Notes: generated from the sequence alone by a model not told the origin. A stretch of DNA of 64,000 nt from Thermoanaerobacterium sp. CMT5567-10 (GCF_030534315.2 NZ_CP130558.2:1041001-1105000), one strand, 5' to 3'. Shown: positions 1-9,679, numbered from the stretch's first letter. Numbers and translations: made by a program.

Positions 1-1005
1 AGACAAATAGTTAATTCATATGATATATTTACCCAATCACAAGAAACAGGTCAGACGATTTTTAACGGTGAACAGCAATTTACCCAAGCGATAATTAATG
101 TTACAGAAGTCAACAAGACAAACGCTTATATCATTCAAGGCCACAATGAAGTAAACAGTACAAACTCTCTAACAACATTTAAAACAGCGCTGCAAGGTGA
201 AGGCTACAACGTAAATGATCTAAACATTGGCCAATCCGGCGGTATACCAAAAGATACAGGCCTTATAATAATAGCCAATCCACAAATGGATTACAACGAC
301 CAAGAAATAAATGCAATCATGGATTACCTGAAAAAAGGCGGAAAAGCATTCATTATGATGGGAGCTGAAAATGGTCCTCTTACTGAAAAATCAATTAACA
401 ATATTCTAGCAAACTGGAATGTAAAAATCGATAACGACATAGTTGTTGATCCTTCAAGGAACTATTTCATGGATGCTTTATCACCTGTTCCAGAGTACGG
501 ATACCATGACATAACCGATAAACTAGAATCTGCTAATTTAGCGTCAGTTGCACCAAGTTCCAGAAGCATAACTTACAAAGAATCAAATAGCAGCAATATA
601 TCGATTCAATCATTTTTGACAACTAGTGATAAAGCGTGGGGGGAAACAAATTTCAACAGCAAACAAGCATCATTTGACGACAATGACATAAAAGGTCCTC
701 TAACACTTGGTGTTACTATTTCTGACAGTAAGACAGGTATGAAAGTTGTCGTACTTGGCAATGACCTTATGGCAACTGATAAAGTTATTGGTTTGGAAGG
801 CAACAGAGACCTTCTTATGAACAGTGCCAATTGGCTTACAAACAAGACAACACAGATATCTATAAGTCCAAAACCTCTTGACTATGCTACTGTATTCATG
901 ACTGGAAAACAAGCTAATGCAATGTTTATTGTAACTGTAATTGTAATTCCATTAGTCATCTGGATAATAGGTGGGTTTGTCTTCTTCAGGAGGAGAGCTT
1001 TATGA
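1..1005 (+). CDS. GldG-like ABC transporter accessory protein, 3' part
   Basis: The frame is open from the first base of the window, so the gene starts upstream and only its last 334 codons are here. The visible part ends in one membrane helix (about the last 30 residues, closing with a FFRRR stretch) after a long soluble region. That matches the GldG/DUF4350-like extracytoplasmic subunit found with ABC-2 type exporters. The stop overlaps the next gene in an ATGA junction, so the two are translationally coupled. The role in an ABC export complex is family knowledge; the substrate is unknown. The ABC ATPase and permease genes are expected just upstream of the window. Confidence 0.75.
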   Translation, partial: RQIVNSYDIFTQSQETGQTIFNGEQQFTQAIINVTEVNKTNAYIIQGHNEVNSTNSLTTFKTALQGEGYNVNDLNIGQSGGIPKDTGLIIIANPQMDYNDQEINAIMDYLKKGGKAFIMMGAENGPLTEKSINNILANWNVKIDNDIVVDPSRNYFMDALSPVPEYGYHDITDKLESANLASVAPSSRSITYKESNSSNISIQSFLTTSDKAWGETNFNSKQASFDDNDIKGPLTLGVTISDSKTGMKVVVLGNDLMATDKVIGLEGNRDLLMNSANWLTNKTTQISISPKPLDYATVFMTGKQANAMFIVTVIVIPLVIWIIGGFVFFRRRAL

Positions 1006-1895
1006 AGACTTTTAGAAACACTATAATAATGTTTGTAATACTTGGCATATTTGTGGGATATTACTACTACAGCAAAGCTACAAAGAAGCCTGCACCATCG
1101 ACAAACATCATAAGCATAAGCAAAAATAAATTGTCTTCTATAGATATAAAAGATTCTAATAATGAAATGGCTATTGTAAAAAATGGCAGCACCTATAAAA
1201 TTATCAAACCGATAAGTTATGCTGCAGATAGCACATATGCCAGCGATTTATTCAATTCACTTACACAATTAAAATACAATAGAAAATTTACCGACACAGA
1301 TTTAAAGAAATATGGATTGGACAAATCAAATTTTATTATTACTGCGTCATCCAGCAATGGCAATACAGAAGAATTGATTGTTGGAAATAAATCACCAGTT
1401 GGCAATTCGTACTATGCCAAATTGTCAAATTCGCAGTATATATACGTTGTAGACGCAAGCTCGATAGAGAATTTTCAACTTACAAGTAGTGATACACTAT
1501 TCAATTATTTAAATAAAGATATATACACGATATCTAAAGACAAAATATCAAAAGTAACTTATACAGACTCTTCCGGAACCCGTTATATGGAAAAAAATAA
1601 AAGCGGAAAGTGGGCTTACAATGGTAAAGAAATAAGCAGTGACAAATCAGAAAGCCTTCTCAATGATATAGTCTTACTGAGTCCGACAGGAATAGATCCA
1701 AATAAAAAAATCAGCGGAAATAGTTCTAGCTTCACACTTACCATATCAGATGGCAGTAAAAATGAGGAAGTCAAATTTCTGACAAATGACAATAATAATT
1801 ACTACATCCAGAAGAACAACAATCAAATTGGCCTATATATAACAAAGGACCAATTAAGCAGCTTAATGAACGATATAAAAAGCATAATGAAATAA
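1002..1895 (+). CDS. DUF4340 domain membrane-anchored protein
   Basis: This 297-residue protein has one N-terminal membrane anchor (about residues 6-24) and an extracytoplasmic region rich in Ser, Asn and Lys. The spacing of short beta-strand segments ending in a KYGLDKSN-like motif is typical of DUF4340. Members of this family usually lie directly after GldG-like genes in ABC-2 export operons, as here, with a 4-base ATGA overlap. The function is not established. It may act with the GldG-like subunit on the outer face of the membrane. The gene ends in a hairpin terminator shared with the convergent WYL gene. Confidence 0.7.
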   Translation: MKTFRNTIIMFVILGIFVGYYYYSKATKKPAPSTNIISISKNKLSSIDIKDSNNEMAIVKNGSTYKIIKPISYAADSTYASDLFNSLTQLKYNRKFTDTDLKKYGLDKSNFIITASSSNGNTEELIVGNKSPVGNSYYAKLSNSQYIYVVDASSIENFQLTSSDTLFNYLNKDIYTISKDKISKVTYTDSSGTRYMEKNKSGKWAYNGKEISSDKSESLLNDIVLLSPTGIDPNKKISGNSSSFTLTISDGSKNEEVKFLTNDNNNYYIQKNNNQIGLYITKDQLSSLMNDIKSIMK

Positions 1896-1921
1896 GGAGT
1901 CATTTACTCCTTATTTTTTTT
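1891..1921. terminator. Bidirectional terminator between convergent genes
   Basis: A 10-bp perfect stem (arms 1891-1900 and 1906-1915, loop CATTT) is followed by a run of T on the plus strand. It overlaps the stop codons of both the DUF4340 gene and the WYL regulator gene. Confidence 0.8.
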
Positions 1922-2904
1922 GCCATCTTGATTATCTCATCATTGATCATGTCTTTAAACTCATCGGGACTTATAACTTCTGCTTCACATCCAAAGCCTA
2001 AAACCCATCTTTTAATCTCATCTAGCTGCGAAACTACCTTGACAAATAAAATTGAACCATCGTCATTTTCTACAATTTCATCTGCCTTATATCCTTCATA
2101 CTCTTTGACAAGCCTGGCTGCATTCCCTGTAAATCTTATTTTCACCCTGTATTTTGTGTTTCCTTTTAAAATATTCCACGTGTATTTGTAATACTTGCTC
2201 TTATCAAAATCAGGGGATATTTCAAAGCTTTTACCAAGTAATTTTATCTCTTTCATTCTGGATATTCTAAAATCCCTTATTTCATTATGTAATTTGCAAA
2301 ATCCCGTCAGATAATAATGACCATCTTTTTCGTAAATCAAATACGGATCTACTTCCCTTTCAGTCTCTGTATCAGATGTAAAAGAATAATACCTCATTTT
2401 GATAGATTTTTTATATATTATTGCATCGTTGATAGTCTCTAACATGTCTAACGTTACATTTTTATCAGAATCTATATCCTTTTGTATCAAAAAAGTCCTA
2501 TACAGCCTATCAATGTAGTCATCGTATATAGAAGGTATGTACGATATTATTCTCTCTATGAAATTAAGAGCCATTTTACCTATTTCAGATGTATCATATT
2601 TTCTAATTATTTCTCTAGTGAAAAATAATGCAAAAAGTTCTTGTACAGTAAATATAAAATCATGTATCTTATACTTTTCTAAAGTATAAGTCGTTCCCCT
2701 GCCTTCCCCTTCTTCGTAAATTGGAAATACCATAGTTAAATCATCTAAATCTCTTTTTATCGTCTTTGTAGATACCTCTTCTCCAAAATTTTTAGCCAAT
2801 CTCTGATATATCTGGTTTATTGTCATTCCATTGTTTTCCCATGATAAAATTGATAATATCTTCCACTGCCTTTCTAATTGAGTAGAATCACCATTTTTAA
2901 TCAT
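1900..2904 (-). CDS. WYL-domain transcriptional regulator
   Basis: An N-terminal winged helix (roughly residues 10-70, with a QIYQRLA...STKTIKRDL pattern) is followed by a WYL domain (about 155-225, with RYYSF and DPYLIYEKDGHYYLTGFC-type segments) and a C-terminal WCX-like extension. WYL proteins are cytoplasmic repressors or activators that sense small ligands, often nucleic-acid derivatives. I chose the ATG at 2904 because GGGGTG lies 7-8 bases upstream. A TTG at 2919 would add five residues but has no site of its own. The gene is divergent from the FtsA-like gene, so it may regulate that gene or itself. The ligand and target are unknown. Confidence 0.85.
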   Translation of the reverse strand: MIKNGDSTQLERQWKILSILSWENNGMTINQIYQRLAKNFGEEVSTKTIKRDLDDLTMVFPIYEEGEGRGTTYTLEKYKIHDFIFTVQELFALFFTREIIRKYDTSEIGKMALNFIERIISYIPSIYDDYIDRLYRTFLIQKDIDSDKNVTLDMLETINDAIIYKKSIKMRYYSFTSDTETEREVDPYLIYEKDGHYYLTGFCKLHNEIRDFRISRMKEIKLLGKSFEISPDFDKSKYYKYTWNILKGNTKYRVKIRFTGNAARLVKEYEGYKADEIVENDDGSILFVKVVSQLDEIKRWVLGFGCEAEVISPDEFKDMINDEIIKMAKKIRSK

Positions 2905-3045
2905 TTTAACACCCCACAAAAATTACTTTTAAGACAAATCAAAAAATTGTATAATATAAAAGTAATCTTAATTGAATTATACAACTTTCTAAAATTTATT
3001 AAAATATATTTTTTGTTTTACGATATATTTTTCGGGGGAATTTTG

Positions 3046-4800
3046 ATGAACGATAACTTGATTTTTTCACTTGACATTGGAACAAGAGTTGTTGTAGGCA
3101 TTGTAGGTGTGGCAGAAAATGACAAATTAAAAATACTTGCAGTCGAGCAAATGGAGCATAGCGACAGAGTAATGTTTGACGGTCAAATTCACGACATAGA
3201 AAAAGTATCGTCTGTTGCGTGTAAAATAAAAGAAAAGCTTGAAAAAAAGCTAGGAGTAAGCCTTAAAAATGTTAGTCTGGCTGCTGCCGGAAGGTCTTTA
3301 AAAACCAAAATTGTTAGAGTCGAAAAAAGCATAGATGAAAATTACATAATAAAAGACAGTGACATAGATAATCTAGTTTTGTCTGCACTAAACACTGCAA
3401 AAGAAGAGATATCGCATGAAGGCTATACGGTAAAATATCACATGGTAGGATACTCTATAACTAGCTTCTATTTAGATGGCCTCCCTATAACTAACCTAAA
3501 AGACCATACAGGCAGAGAAATCTCAGTAGAGATAATTGCCACATTTTTGCCATATGATGTAGTAGAAAGTTTATACTCTGTTGCAAAGAAAGCAGATTTA
3601 AATGTTACATACCTTACATTAGAGCCGATAGCAGCAATCGGAGTCGCAATAATGCCTCAAATCAGGATGCTAAATATAGCGCTTATAGATATTGGCGCAG
3701 GCACTTCTGATATAGCTATTTCAAAAGAAGGAAATATAATAGCATATTCAATGGTCCCATTTGCCGGTGATGAAGTGACTGAAACGATACAACAGCATTT
3801 CCTTACTGATTTTAACACTGCCGAAAAAATAAAAACGACCTCAAAAAAAGAAGTAAAATTTAAAGACGTAATAGGAATTGAACATAAAGTATCAAGAACT
3901 GACGTGCTTAAGATAATAGAACCTGTAGTTAAAAATCTTTCAAAAAAAATCTGCGATGAAATTCTAAAATACAATGGAAAAAGTCCATCTGCTGTATTCT
4001 TAGTAGGCGGCAGCAGCAATCTTCCCAATATTGCAGAAGAAATTGCTAAAAATCTATCTATACCGTTAGAAAGAGTATCTGTAAGAGATGCAAGCTCCAT
4101 CAACGTCGTAGAATACAAAAGCAAAAAATTAAAAGGCCCGGAATACATCACACCTATTGGTATCGCTTATTCATCAATGATTGACAGAAAAAAAGATTTT
4201 ATAACCATCTATTTTAATGATGAAAAATTAGAACTATTAAATGTGAAGGAAATGACCATAATGGATGTGCTTCTAAAAACCAATTTTGACTCTAAAAAGT
4301 TAATTGCACGACCAGGAAAAAATCTGTCATTTACACTTAACGGAAAAAATATCGTTATAGATGGTGAAGTAGGAACACCTGCCAAGATTTTAAAAAATGG
4401 AATCGCATCAAATCTCAAATCAAAAGTGGAAAACGGCGATAAAATAGTCGTTGTAAGTGGCATAAATGGCAAAGACGCTTCTATTACAGTAAAAGAGCTT
4501 AAAGATAAATACGGCGCATCAAAAATCACAGTCAACGGATCTATCGTAGATGATGACTACATTGTGAAAAATGGTGATGACGTAAAAATAATTGTAGAAA
4601 ATCAAGAAGAATTTTTTGTTTACATAAATGGAGATAAAACAATCCTTACTGGAAAGGAACAATATATATTCATTGATATATTTAATTTTATCGATTTCCA
4701 GATGCCCAAAAATAAAATTCCTGAGATGATTTTAAACGGAAGAAAGGCTTCATACACAGACATTCTCAAAAAGGGCGATAAAATAGAGATAATAGTCTGA
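3046..4800 (+). CDS. FtsA-like actin-fold ATPase with C-terminal repeats
   Basis: The 584-residue product begins with an actin-type phosphate loop (SLDIGTRVVVGIVG) and contains the second nucleotide motif (LIDIGAGTSDIAI, near residue 215) and an adenosine motif (VFLVGGSSNLP). The N-terminal 380 residues match the FtsA/PilM superfamily. The last 200 residues are unusual: three beta-rich units share an NG...GD-x-[IV] pattern, suggestive of ThiS/TGS-like beta-grasp folds. The start is the ATG at 3046 with GGGGG upstream. An in-frame extension to 2878 lacks a site and runs through the promoter region, where a TATAAT lies at 2950. This is a paralogue-type protein in Clostridia; a link to cell division or envelope assembly is inferred only. 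Confidence 0.75.
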   Translation: MNDNLIFSLDIGTRVVVGIVGVAENDKLKILAVEQMEHSDRVMFDGQIHDIEKVSSVACKIKEKLEKKLGVSLKNVSLAAAGRSLKTKIVRVEKSIDENYIIKDSDIDNLVLSALNTAKEEISHEGYTVKYHMVGYSITSFYLDGLPITNLKDHTGREISVEIIATFLPYDVVESLYSVAKKADLNVTYLTLEPIAAIGVAIMPQIRMLNIALIDIGAGTSDIAISKEGNIIAYSMVPFAGDEVTETIQQHFLTDFNTAEKIKTTSKKEVKFKDVIGIEHKVSRTDVLKIIEPVVKNLSKKICDEILKYNGKSPSAVFLVGGSSNLPNIAEEIAKNLSIPLERVSVRDASSINVVEYKSKKLKGPEYITPIGIAYSSMIDRKKDFITIYFNDEKLELLNVKEMTIMDVLLKTNFDSKKLIARPGKNLSFTLNGKNIVIDGEVGTPAKILKNGIASNLKSKVENGDKIVVVSGINGKDASITVKELKDKYGASKITVNGSIVDDDYIVKNGDDVKIIVENQEEFFVYINGDKTILTGKEQYIFIDIFNFIDFQMPKNKIPEMILNGRKASYTDILKKGDKIEIIV

Positions 4801-4835
4801 TTATAAGGATCAAAGACGATCCTTATAATCTTTTA
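4800..4835. terminator. Bidirectional terminator
   Basis: A perfect 12-bp stem (4800-4811 with 4818-4829, loop AAAGAC) is followed by CTTTT. It lies between the convergent FtsA-like gene and the activase gene. Confidence 0.8.
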
Positions 4836-4838
4836 TAG

Positions 4839-5825
4839 TTAAGATACACTTTTTGAAAAAATATTCTTGCTTGTAGAGTTTGACCACTTGCCGCATTTAT
4901 CACCCCAGCGGGATATAACTTCATCATCTTTAATAAACTCCACAACCTCACATCCGTTTGAGCAGCCGGTACATTCAAACCCCTGTGCTTTATAATCAAG
5001 ATCAGCAATTTCAAAACCTTTAAACTGGCTAAAGCCTTTTTTCTTTACAGCCTCTTTGGCAAGAATAGCTGCACCTATCGCTCCCATTACACCATAATAT
5101 TTAGGAACATATACTTTCATGCCCAAAGCTTTTTCAAATGCCGCTTTTATGCCTTTATTTGCAGCAACACCTCCTTGGAACACTATCGGTTCTTTTATGT
5201 CCTTACCTTTTCCAACATTGTTTAAATAGTTTCTCACCAAAGCTTCACATAAACCGCTTATTATGTCTGGCAGCGCGTATCCCATCTGCTGCTTATGTAT
5301 CATATCAGACTCAGCAAATACGCCACATCTGCCAGCAATTCTAACAGGACTAACTGATTTTAGTGCAAGATCGCCAAATTCTTCTATTGGTATATTGAGC
5401 CTGTACGCCTGCTGGTCAAGAAATGAACCTGTACCTGCCGCACAAACCGTATTCATTGCAAAATCTACTACAATTCCATCCCTCAATATTATTATCTTTG
5501 AATCTTGACCACCTATTTCAAAAACAGTGTGTACATCTTTAATTAAATTTGATGATGCAATGGCATGTGCAGTTATTTCATTTTTTACAATGTCAGCGCC
5601 AACCATGAGCCCTGTTAACTGCCTTGCACTGCCTGTTGTACCAACTCCTTTTACAGATATATCTGTGTGAGTCCTATCTCTCAACATAACCATAGCTTTC
5701 TGTACTGCCTTTATAGGCTGCCCTTGAGTCCTAATATAAACAGAATCTATCACCTCGTTGTTTGAATCAATCAAAGCCACATCTGTACTCACAGATCCAA
5801 CATCAATTCCCATGTACACATCCAT
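4839..5825 (-). CDS. Acyl-CoA dehydratase activase (BadF/HgdC-like ATPase)
   Basis: This 328-residue member of the BadF/BadG/BcrA/BcrD family shows the phosphate loop GIDVGSVSTD, the GTTGSAR and EIGGQDSK motifs, and the two cysteines that hold the 4Fe-4S cluster between subunits in HgdC (NTVCAAGTGSFL and GRCGVFAESD). Known members hydrolyse ATP to inject an electron into a 2-hydroxyacyl-CoA dehydratase or benzoyl-CoA reductase. The C-terminus carries an additional CTGCSNGC...DKC cysteine cluster that resembles the start of the large dehydratase-like partner domain. No dehydratase partner gene lies next to it. The start has AAGGAGG upstream. The physiological partner is unknown. Confidence 0.85.
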   Translation of the reverse strand: MDVYMGIDVGSVSTDVALIDSNNEVIDSVYIRTQGQPIKAVQKAMVMLRDRTHTDISVKGVGTTGSARQLTGLMVGADIVKNEITAHAIASSNLIKDVHTVFEIGGQDSKIIILRDGIVVDFAMNTVCAAGTGSFLDQQAYRLNIPIEEFGDLALKSVSPVRIAGRCGVFAESDMIHKQQMGYALPDIISGLCEALVRNYLNNVGKGKDIKEPIVFQGGVAANKGIKAAFEKALGMKVYVPKYYGVMGAIGAAILAKEAVKKKGFSQFKGFEIADLDYKAQGFECTGCSNGCEVVEFIKDDEVISRWGDKCGKWSNSTSKNIFSKSVS

Positions 5826-5954
5826 CTAGATAACCTCCTTTGAAAATTTTTACTTCTTTTCCATATAAACCTTAATTCATCATCGTTTCTTTCTACGTAT
5901 AATTTGCGATTGTACGTAAAAACTATTTTTAGTAAATCACTGGGGGCGATGGCA

Positions 5955-7475
5955 ATGAAAAAAAACTTATATATAATATTATTAACTTTATCACTGGTAA
6001 TAAACATTATTTTGTCAATATCCTATACCTCAAAAGCGAATCCGGTGCTTATCATAATTTCAATGCTATCTCTTTTTCTGATAGGGTATATACTATACAA
6101 AAATAACGTATCTGAGATGCTGCCTGTAAACTTAAAAAACGAACTTCCACCTAAAGAAAAAGAGTCCAACAAAAAAGTCAACATTACTTTTAGAGATGTA
6201 GCAGGACTTGACGAGGTTATAGACGAGCTTAAAATTATCATCGATTTTATAAACAACACTGAAAAATACGATAGAATGGGTGCTAAAATCCCAAAGGGAA
6301 TACTTTTCTATGGTCCTCCAGGTACTGGCAAGACATTGCTTGCTACAGCTTTGGCTGGAGAAACAAATTCTACATTTATATCGGCATCAGGTTCAGAATT
6401 TGTTGAAAAATATGTAGGTGTTGGAGCCAGCCGCATAAGAGCATTATTCGCAAGGGCTAAAAAGTCTACTCCCAGCATCATCTTCATAGATGAAATAGAT
6501 GCGGTTGGTAGCAAGCGAAACAACGACAATAATTCTGAAAAAGATCAGACATTAAATCAGCTATTAGTTGAAATGGATGGCTTCAACAGCAACGACGGCA
6601 TTATCGTAATAGGTGCGACAAATAGGCTGGATATGCTGGATGAAGCGCTTCTACGCCCTGGAAGATTTGACAGAACGATTCATATAGGAAATCCAAACGT
6701 AAAAGCCCGACTAGAAATTTTAAAAGTACATACGAGAAACAAGCCTTTAGATAACGACATATCACTGGAGGACTTGGCTAAAAAGACCCACGGCATGACA
6801 GGTGCCCATTTATCATCGATTTGCAATGAAGCAGCGATTTTAGCAGTAATAAGGCATAAGCAAAGAATAGGAAGAGAAGAATTTGATGAAGCTATAGAAA
6901 GAGTTGTTGCAGGTTTGCAAAAGAAAAATCAAGAAATCTTAGAAAAAGAGCGCAAAATTGCAGCACATCATGAAGCCGGTCATGCTATAATCGGCAAGAT
7001 ATTAAACGCCAGCACAGTCGAAAAGATTTCAATAGTACCTCGTGGAGAAGCATTAGGATATGTCCTCAATTTTCCAAAAGATGACGCTTTTTTAATGACA
7101 AAAACAGATTTAAAAAACAAGATAACAATGCTTTTAGGCGGTCGTGCTGCAGAGGAGATAATGTTTAATGAAGTATCTACAGGTGCAGAAAATGATTTAA
7201 AGGAAGCCACAAATATCTCATATCAGATGGTATGCAATTACGGCATGAGTGAATTGGGAAATAGGATATACGACATTAGAATGGTAAAATCAACTGACAA
7301 AATAGACGCAGAAGTCAATAAAATCATCAACTATTGCTATACAAATGCAAAAAAGATCCTTATAGAGAAAAAGGATAAAATAATTCTTATTGCAGAAAGA
7401 CTTTTGTCAAATGAAATTATAACAAAAGAAGAAATTGATGAATTAATGAATGACGAAAAGCAAATGTGTGTATGA
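5955..7475 (+). CDS. FtsH/Yme1-family AAA+ zinc metalloprotease, short form
   Basis: Two closely spaced membrane helices (about 3-23 and 28-48) are followed by an AAA+ domain with Walker A GPPGTGKT (120-127), Walker B IIFIDEID (175-182) and the second region of homology ending RPGRFDR (234-240). The peptidase site is HHEAGH (338-343), with a likely third zinc ligand in the STGAENDL segment. The protein is 506 residues, against about 600-650 for housekeeping FtsH. The loop between the helices is only a few residues, so the usual extracytoplasmic domain is absent. The start is the ATG at 5955, with GGGGG eight bases upstream; ATG 5949 is too close. It is probably a second, specialised FtsH; its substrates are unknown. 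Confidence 0.88.
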   Translation: MKKNLYIILLTLSLVINIILSISYTSKANPVLIIISMLSLFLIGYILYKNNVSEMLPVNLKNELPPKEKESNKKVNITFRDVAGLDEVIDELKIIIDFINNTEKYDRMGAKIPKGILFYGPPGTGKTLLATALAGETNSTFISASGSEFVEKYVGVGASRIRALFARAKKSTPSIIFIDEIDAVGSKRNNDNNSEKDQTLNQLLVEMDGFNSNDGIIVIGATNRLDMLDEALLRPGRFDRTIHIGNPNVKARLEILKVHTRNKPLDNDISLEDLAKKTHGMTGAHLSSICNEAAILAVIRHKQRIGREEFDEAIERVVAGLQKKNQEILEKERKIAAHHEAGHAIIGKILNASTVEKISIVPRGEALGYVLNFPKDDAFLMTKTDLKNKITMLLGGRAAEEIMFNEVSTGAENDLKEATNISYQMVCNYGMSELGNRIYDIRMVKSTDKIDAEVNKIINYCYTNAKKILIEKKDKIILIAERLLSNEIITKEEIDELMNDEKQMCV

Positions 7476-7504
7476 AAAATAGGCCTTTAGTTTAGGCCTA
7501 TTTT
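7476..7504. terminator. Bidirectional terminator
   Basis: An 11-bp perfect stem (7476-7486 with 7494-7504, loop TTAGTTT) begins with A's and ends with T's, so it serves both the FtsH gene and the convergent six-gene cluster that ends at 7487. Confidence 0.85.
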
Positions 7505-8170
7505 ATCATGATCTTTCCCTTTTACTAAATACGACACAAATCCTATGATTATATATACGATAACTGAATTTCGAATTGTAAGGTATGAAATATCACTAAA
7601 AAAGCCTTCCGGCAGCATCTGTATAAGTCTGTCGCGAGTCACATCCAACTGCCATAAATTGTTGTTAAAAAAAAGAAGATGAAAATATATAAACCACCTA
7701 TTAAAATCCAGTGAAACGACAGCCACTGCTGCAATTAAAAATAAAATCACAAATACCATACCACGGTATGTATAGTTAAATATGTCTTCTTTTTTAATGT
7801 ACAAATACAAAGCAGTCAAGATGTACAAAAATATCATTACATTTTTTATTAAAAAACCATTCTTAAAAAGTTCTCTGACATCTCTCATGTGGTCTAATTC
7901 TTTTTCGTTAAATACCTTTTGATTCTGACCATCTATTACAGCATTTAATTGAAGACTGTCTACTTTTCCAAAAAGATAATCTTGAATTCTGGCTGCTACT
8001 TTGTTTAACTGTGAACTATCCATTCCTGTTACATCTTCTATGCCGTATTTATTGAATTCGTGAATATAAAAATTTTTATCAAACGCCAAGTATTGTAAAT
8101 TCGATAGTAAAACAATCAAAAATAAAAATATAACCATCAAAACAGATATAATTTTATTTATAATCTTCAT
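7487..8170 (-). CDS. TIGR01906/DUF1461 integral membrane protein
   Basis: This 227-residue protein has four predicted membrane helices (about 5-25, 105-122, 135-153 and 200-218) and a helical extracytoplasmic region after the first helix. The layout and the FDKNFY...EFNKYGI segment match the TIGR01906 family of Firmicute membrane proteins, which have no assigned function. It is the last gene of the minus-strand cluster, four bases after the preceding stop, so it is probably co-transcribed with the coiled-coil and Hsp70 genes. Its own role, and whether it anchors the cluster's proteins to the membrane, cannot be told from the sequence. Confidence 0.7.
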   Translation of the reverse strand: MKIINKIISVLMVIFLFLIVLLSNLQYLAFDKNFYIHEFNKYGIEDVTGMDSSQLNKVAARIQDYLFGKVDSLQLNAVIDGQNQKVFNEKELDHMRDVRELFKNGFLIKNVMIFLYILTALYLYIKKEDIFNYTYRGMVFVILFLIAAVAVVSLDFNRWFIYFHLLFFNNNLWQLDVTRDRLIQMLPEGFFSDISYLTIRNSVIVYIIIGFVSYLVKGKDHDKIGLN

Positions 8171-8173
8171 TTA

Positions 8174-9664
8174 TTACAATCCTTCCTTGACGTTTTTTAA
8201 AAGTGCTTCATAAAGATGTTTGCTGTTTTTCATATCCTTGTATAATTTGATTCTTTTGTCAACACTTTCCATTATAGCAGCCTTAACATTTGATGTTGTA
8301 TCAAACTCCAATGAGCTCTTCAAATAGTTAAAAAACTCATTTTCAAAATTACCTGGAACCGGAATGATTCCCAAAAGCCTCCTCATGCGAATCTTCCGAT
8401 AATCTGGATTCATGTTCCTGCTAATATCATCTATCATAGAAATAAGATTATTAATTTCTTCTTCAACAATACTGCCTTCTATTGCTTCCCCTTGCATATC
8501 ATCGAAATCATCACCATCATCATTCATTAGGTTTTCGTACTCAGCTAGAATCTCTATATCATTTAAAATATCTTCATCTATGAAGTTTTCTATATCATTT
8601 TCAAAATAATTCATGTCATTCAACAATCTATTGTAATTGTACAACTCAAAATACCAATTAGATATACACTCATTTAATGTTCTTAAAAAATCTTTTACTT
8701 TTTTCTTTGTATATTTCTCTGAATATATACTACCATATACATCTAAAAAAATTTTTATTTTAGGCTCTTCCTGCAGCGTATCTTCTATCTTTCTATCTGA
8801 CTTATAAAATATCAAAAGCCTATTTACGATCCTTATTAGAGAATAAACCATTTCCCTTATATCCTGTATCTTGCCTAAAAGGACAATTGTTTCCTTTAAA
8901 TACAGCTCTAAATCGTCTTTTTTAGCATTTTTCAAGTCTATTGTCTGAAGCTCTTCTATTTTATTGGCAATTTCAGCAAATTTTTCGCCATAACCTTCTA
9001 CCAATTTCCCGTAAAAATTTTCCTCAATCTCAAAAATATTTTGTATAAGCTTGTCATAACCATTGTATTCATGAATCAAACCACTTTTCATATAATCAAA
9101 AAATCTCTTTTTAGACAGTGCAAAAGGAATTGAAGATATTACTTCCTGAATCCTTTCGAATTTTTCTTCTTCATTTTCAAATACAAACTCTTTGATATTA
9201 TTGTAGAATTCCTCAATGCTAACATCAAAATCGTTCTGGTTAAAAGTCTTAAGCTTATCATTAAATACATCACTGCAATATCTAGCTTCTACAAAATACC
9301 CATACAAAACTTCTAAATCTGATTCCAAATTTTCCTTTTTATCTTCAAGCGTTTTTATAATATTTTCTCTTATTTTTAAATCCATTTGTTTATAATATCT
9401 AATCCTATCAACTACATCTCTGAAACTTTCAATAGTATCATATAAGTCATCATTTAAAGACTTCATAAACTTTAAAACACCATTTCGTTTCAAAATAATA
9501 TCATAAAGATAAACTGATTCGTAAATAAGTTCTAAAACACAAATAGTAATAATAATGTTTTTTTGTTTCTTAAATATTTCTTTAAGAGCATTAGAAATAT
9601 TTAAATCGTCATTGCTATCTTCAGCTAAAATTTTTTTAATTTTTCGGATTTCATCATGATGCAT
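8174..9664 (-). CDS. Uncharacterised acidic helical protein of Hsp70 cluster
   Basis: I do not recognise this 496-residue protein. It is almost wholly alpha-helical and charged, with several heptad-like stretches (for example around 100-130 and 225-285). A strongly acidic segment (NDDGDDFDD) lies near residue 390, and a C-terminal helical block follows an IIPVPGNFENEF turn. There is no signal peptide or membrane segment. The start is the ATG at 9664, with GAGGTG upstream; a TTG at 9679 overlaps that site. It lies 15 bases after the previous stop in the same operon. It may be a scaffold or cofactor for the neighbouring chaperone, by context only. Confidence 0.6.
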   Translation of the reverse strand: MHHDEIRKIKKILAEDSNDDLNISNALKEIFKKQKNIIITICVLELIYESVYLYDIILKRNGVLKFMKSLNDDLYDTIESFRDVVDRIRYYKQMDLKIRENIIKTLEDKKENLESDLEVLYGYFVEARYCSDVFNDKLKTFNQNDFDVSIEEFYNNIKEFVFENEEEKFERIQEVISSIPFALSKKRFFDYMKSGLIHEYNGYDKLIQNIFEIEENFYGKLVEGYGEKFAEIANKIEELQTIDLKNAKKDDLELYLKETIVLLGKIQDIREMVYSLIRIVNRLLIFYKSDRKIEDTLQEEPKIKIFLDVYGSIYSEKYTKKKVKDFLRTLNECISNWYFELYNYNRLLNDMNYFENDIENFIDEDILNDIEILAEYENLMNDDGDDFDDMQGEAIEGSIVEEEINNLISMIDDISRNMNPDYRKIRMRRLLGIIPVPGNFENEFFNYLKSSLEFDTTSNVKAAIMESVDKRIKLYKDMKNSKHLYEALLKNVKEGL

Positions 9665-9679
9665 TGTTACACCTCGCAA

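Noticed and set aside
2878..3045. 56-residue N-terminal extension of the FtsA-like protein
   Set aside because: It covers the divergent promoter region, has no ribosome binding site, and the family begins at the ATG at 3046.
3657..4151. 164-codon minus-strand ORF inside the FtsA-like gene
   Set aside because: It is a reverse-frame shadow with no ribosome binding site and low-complexity hydrophobic composition.
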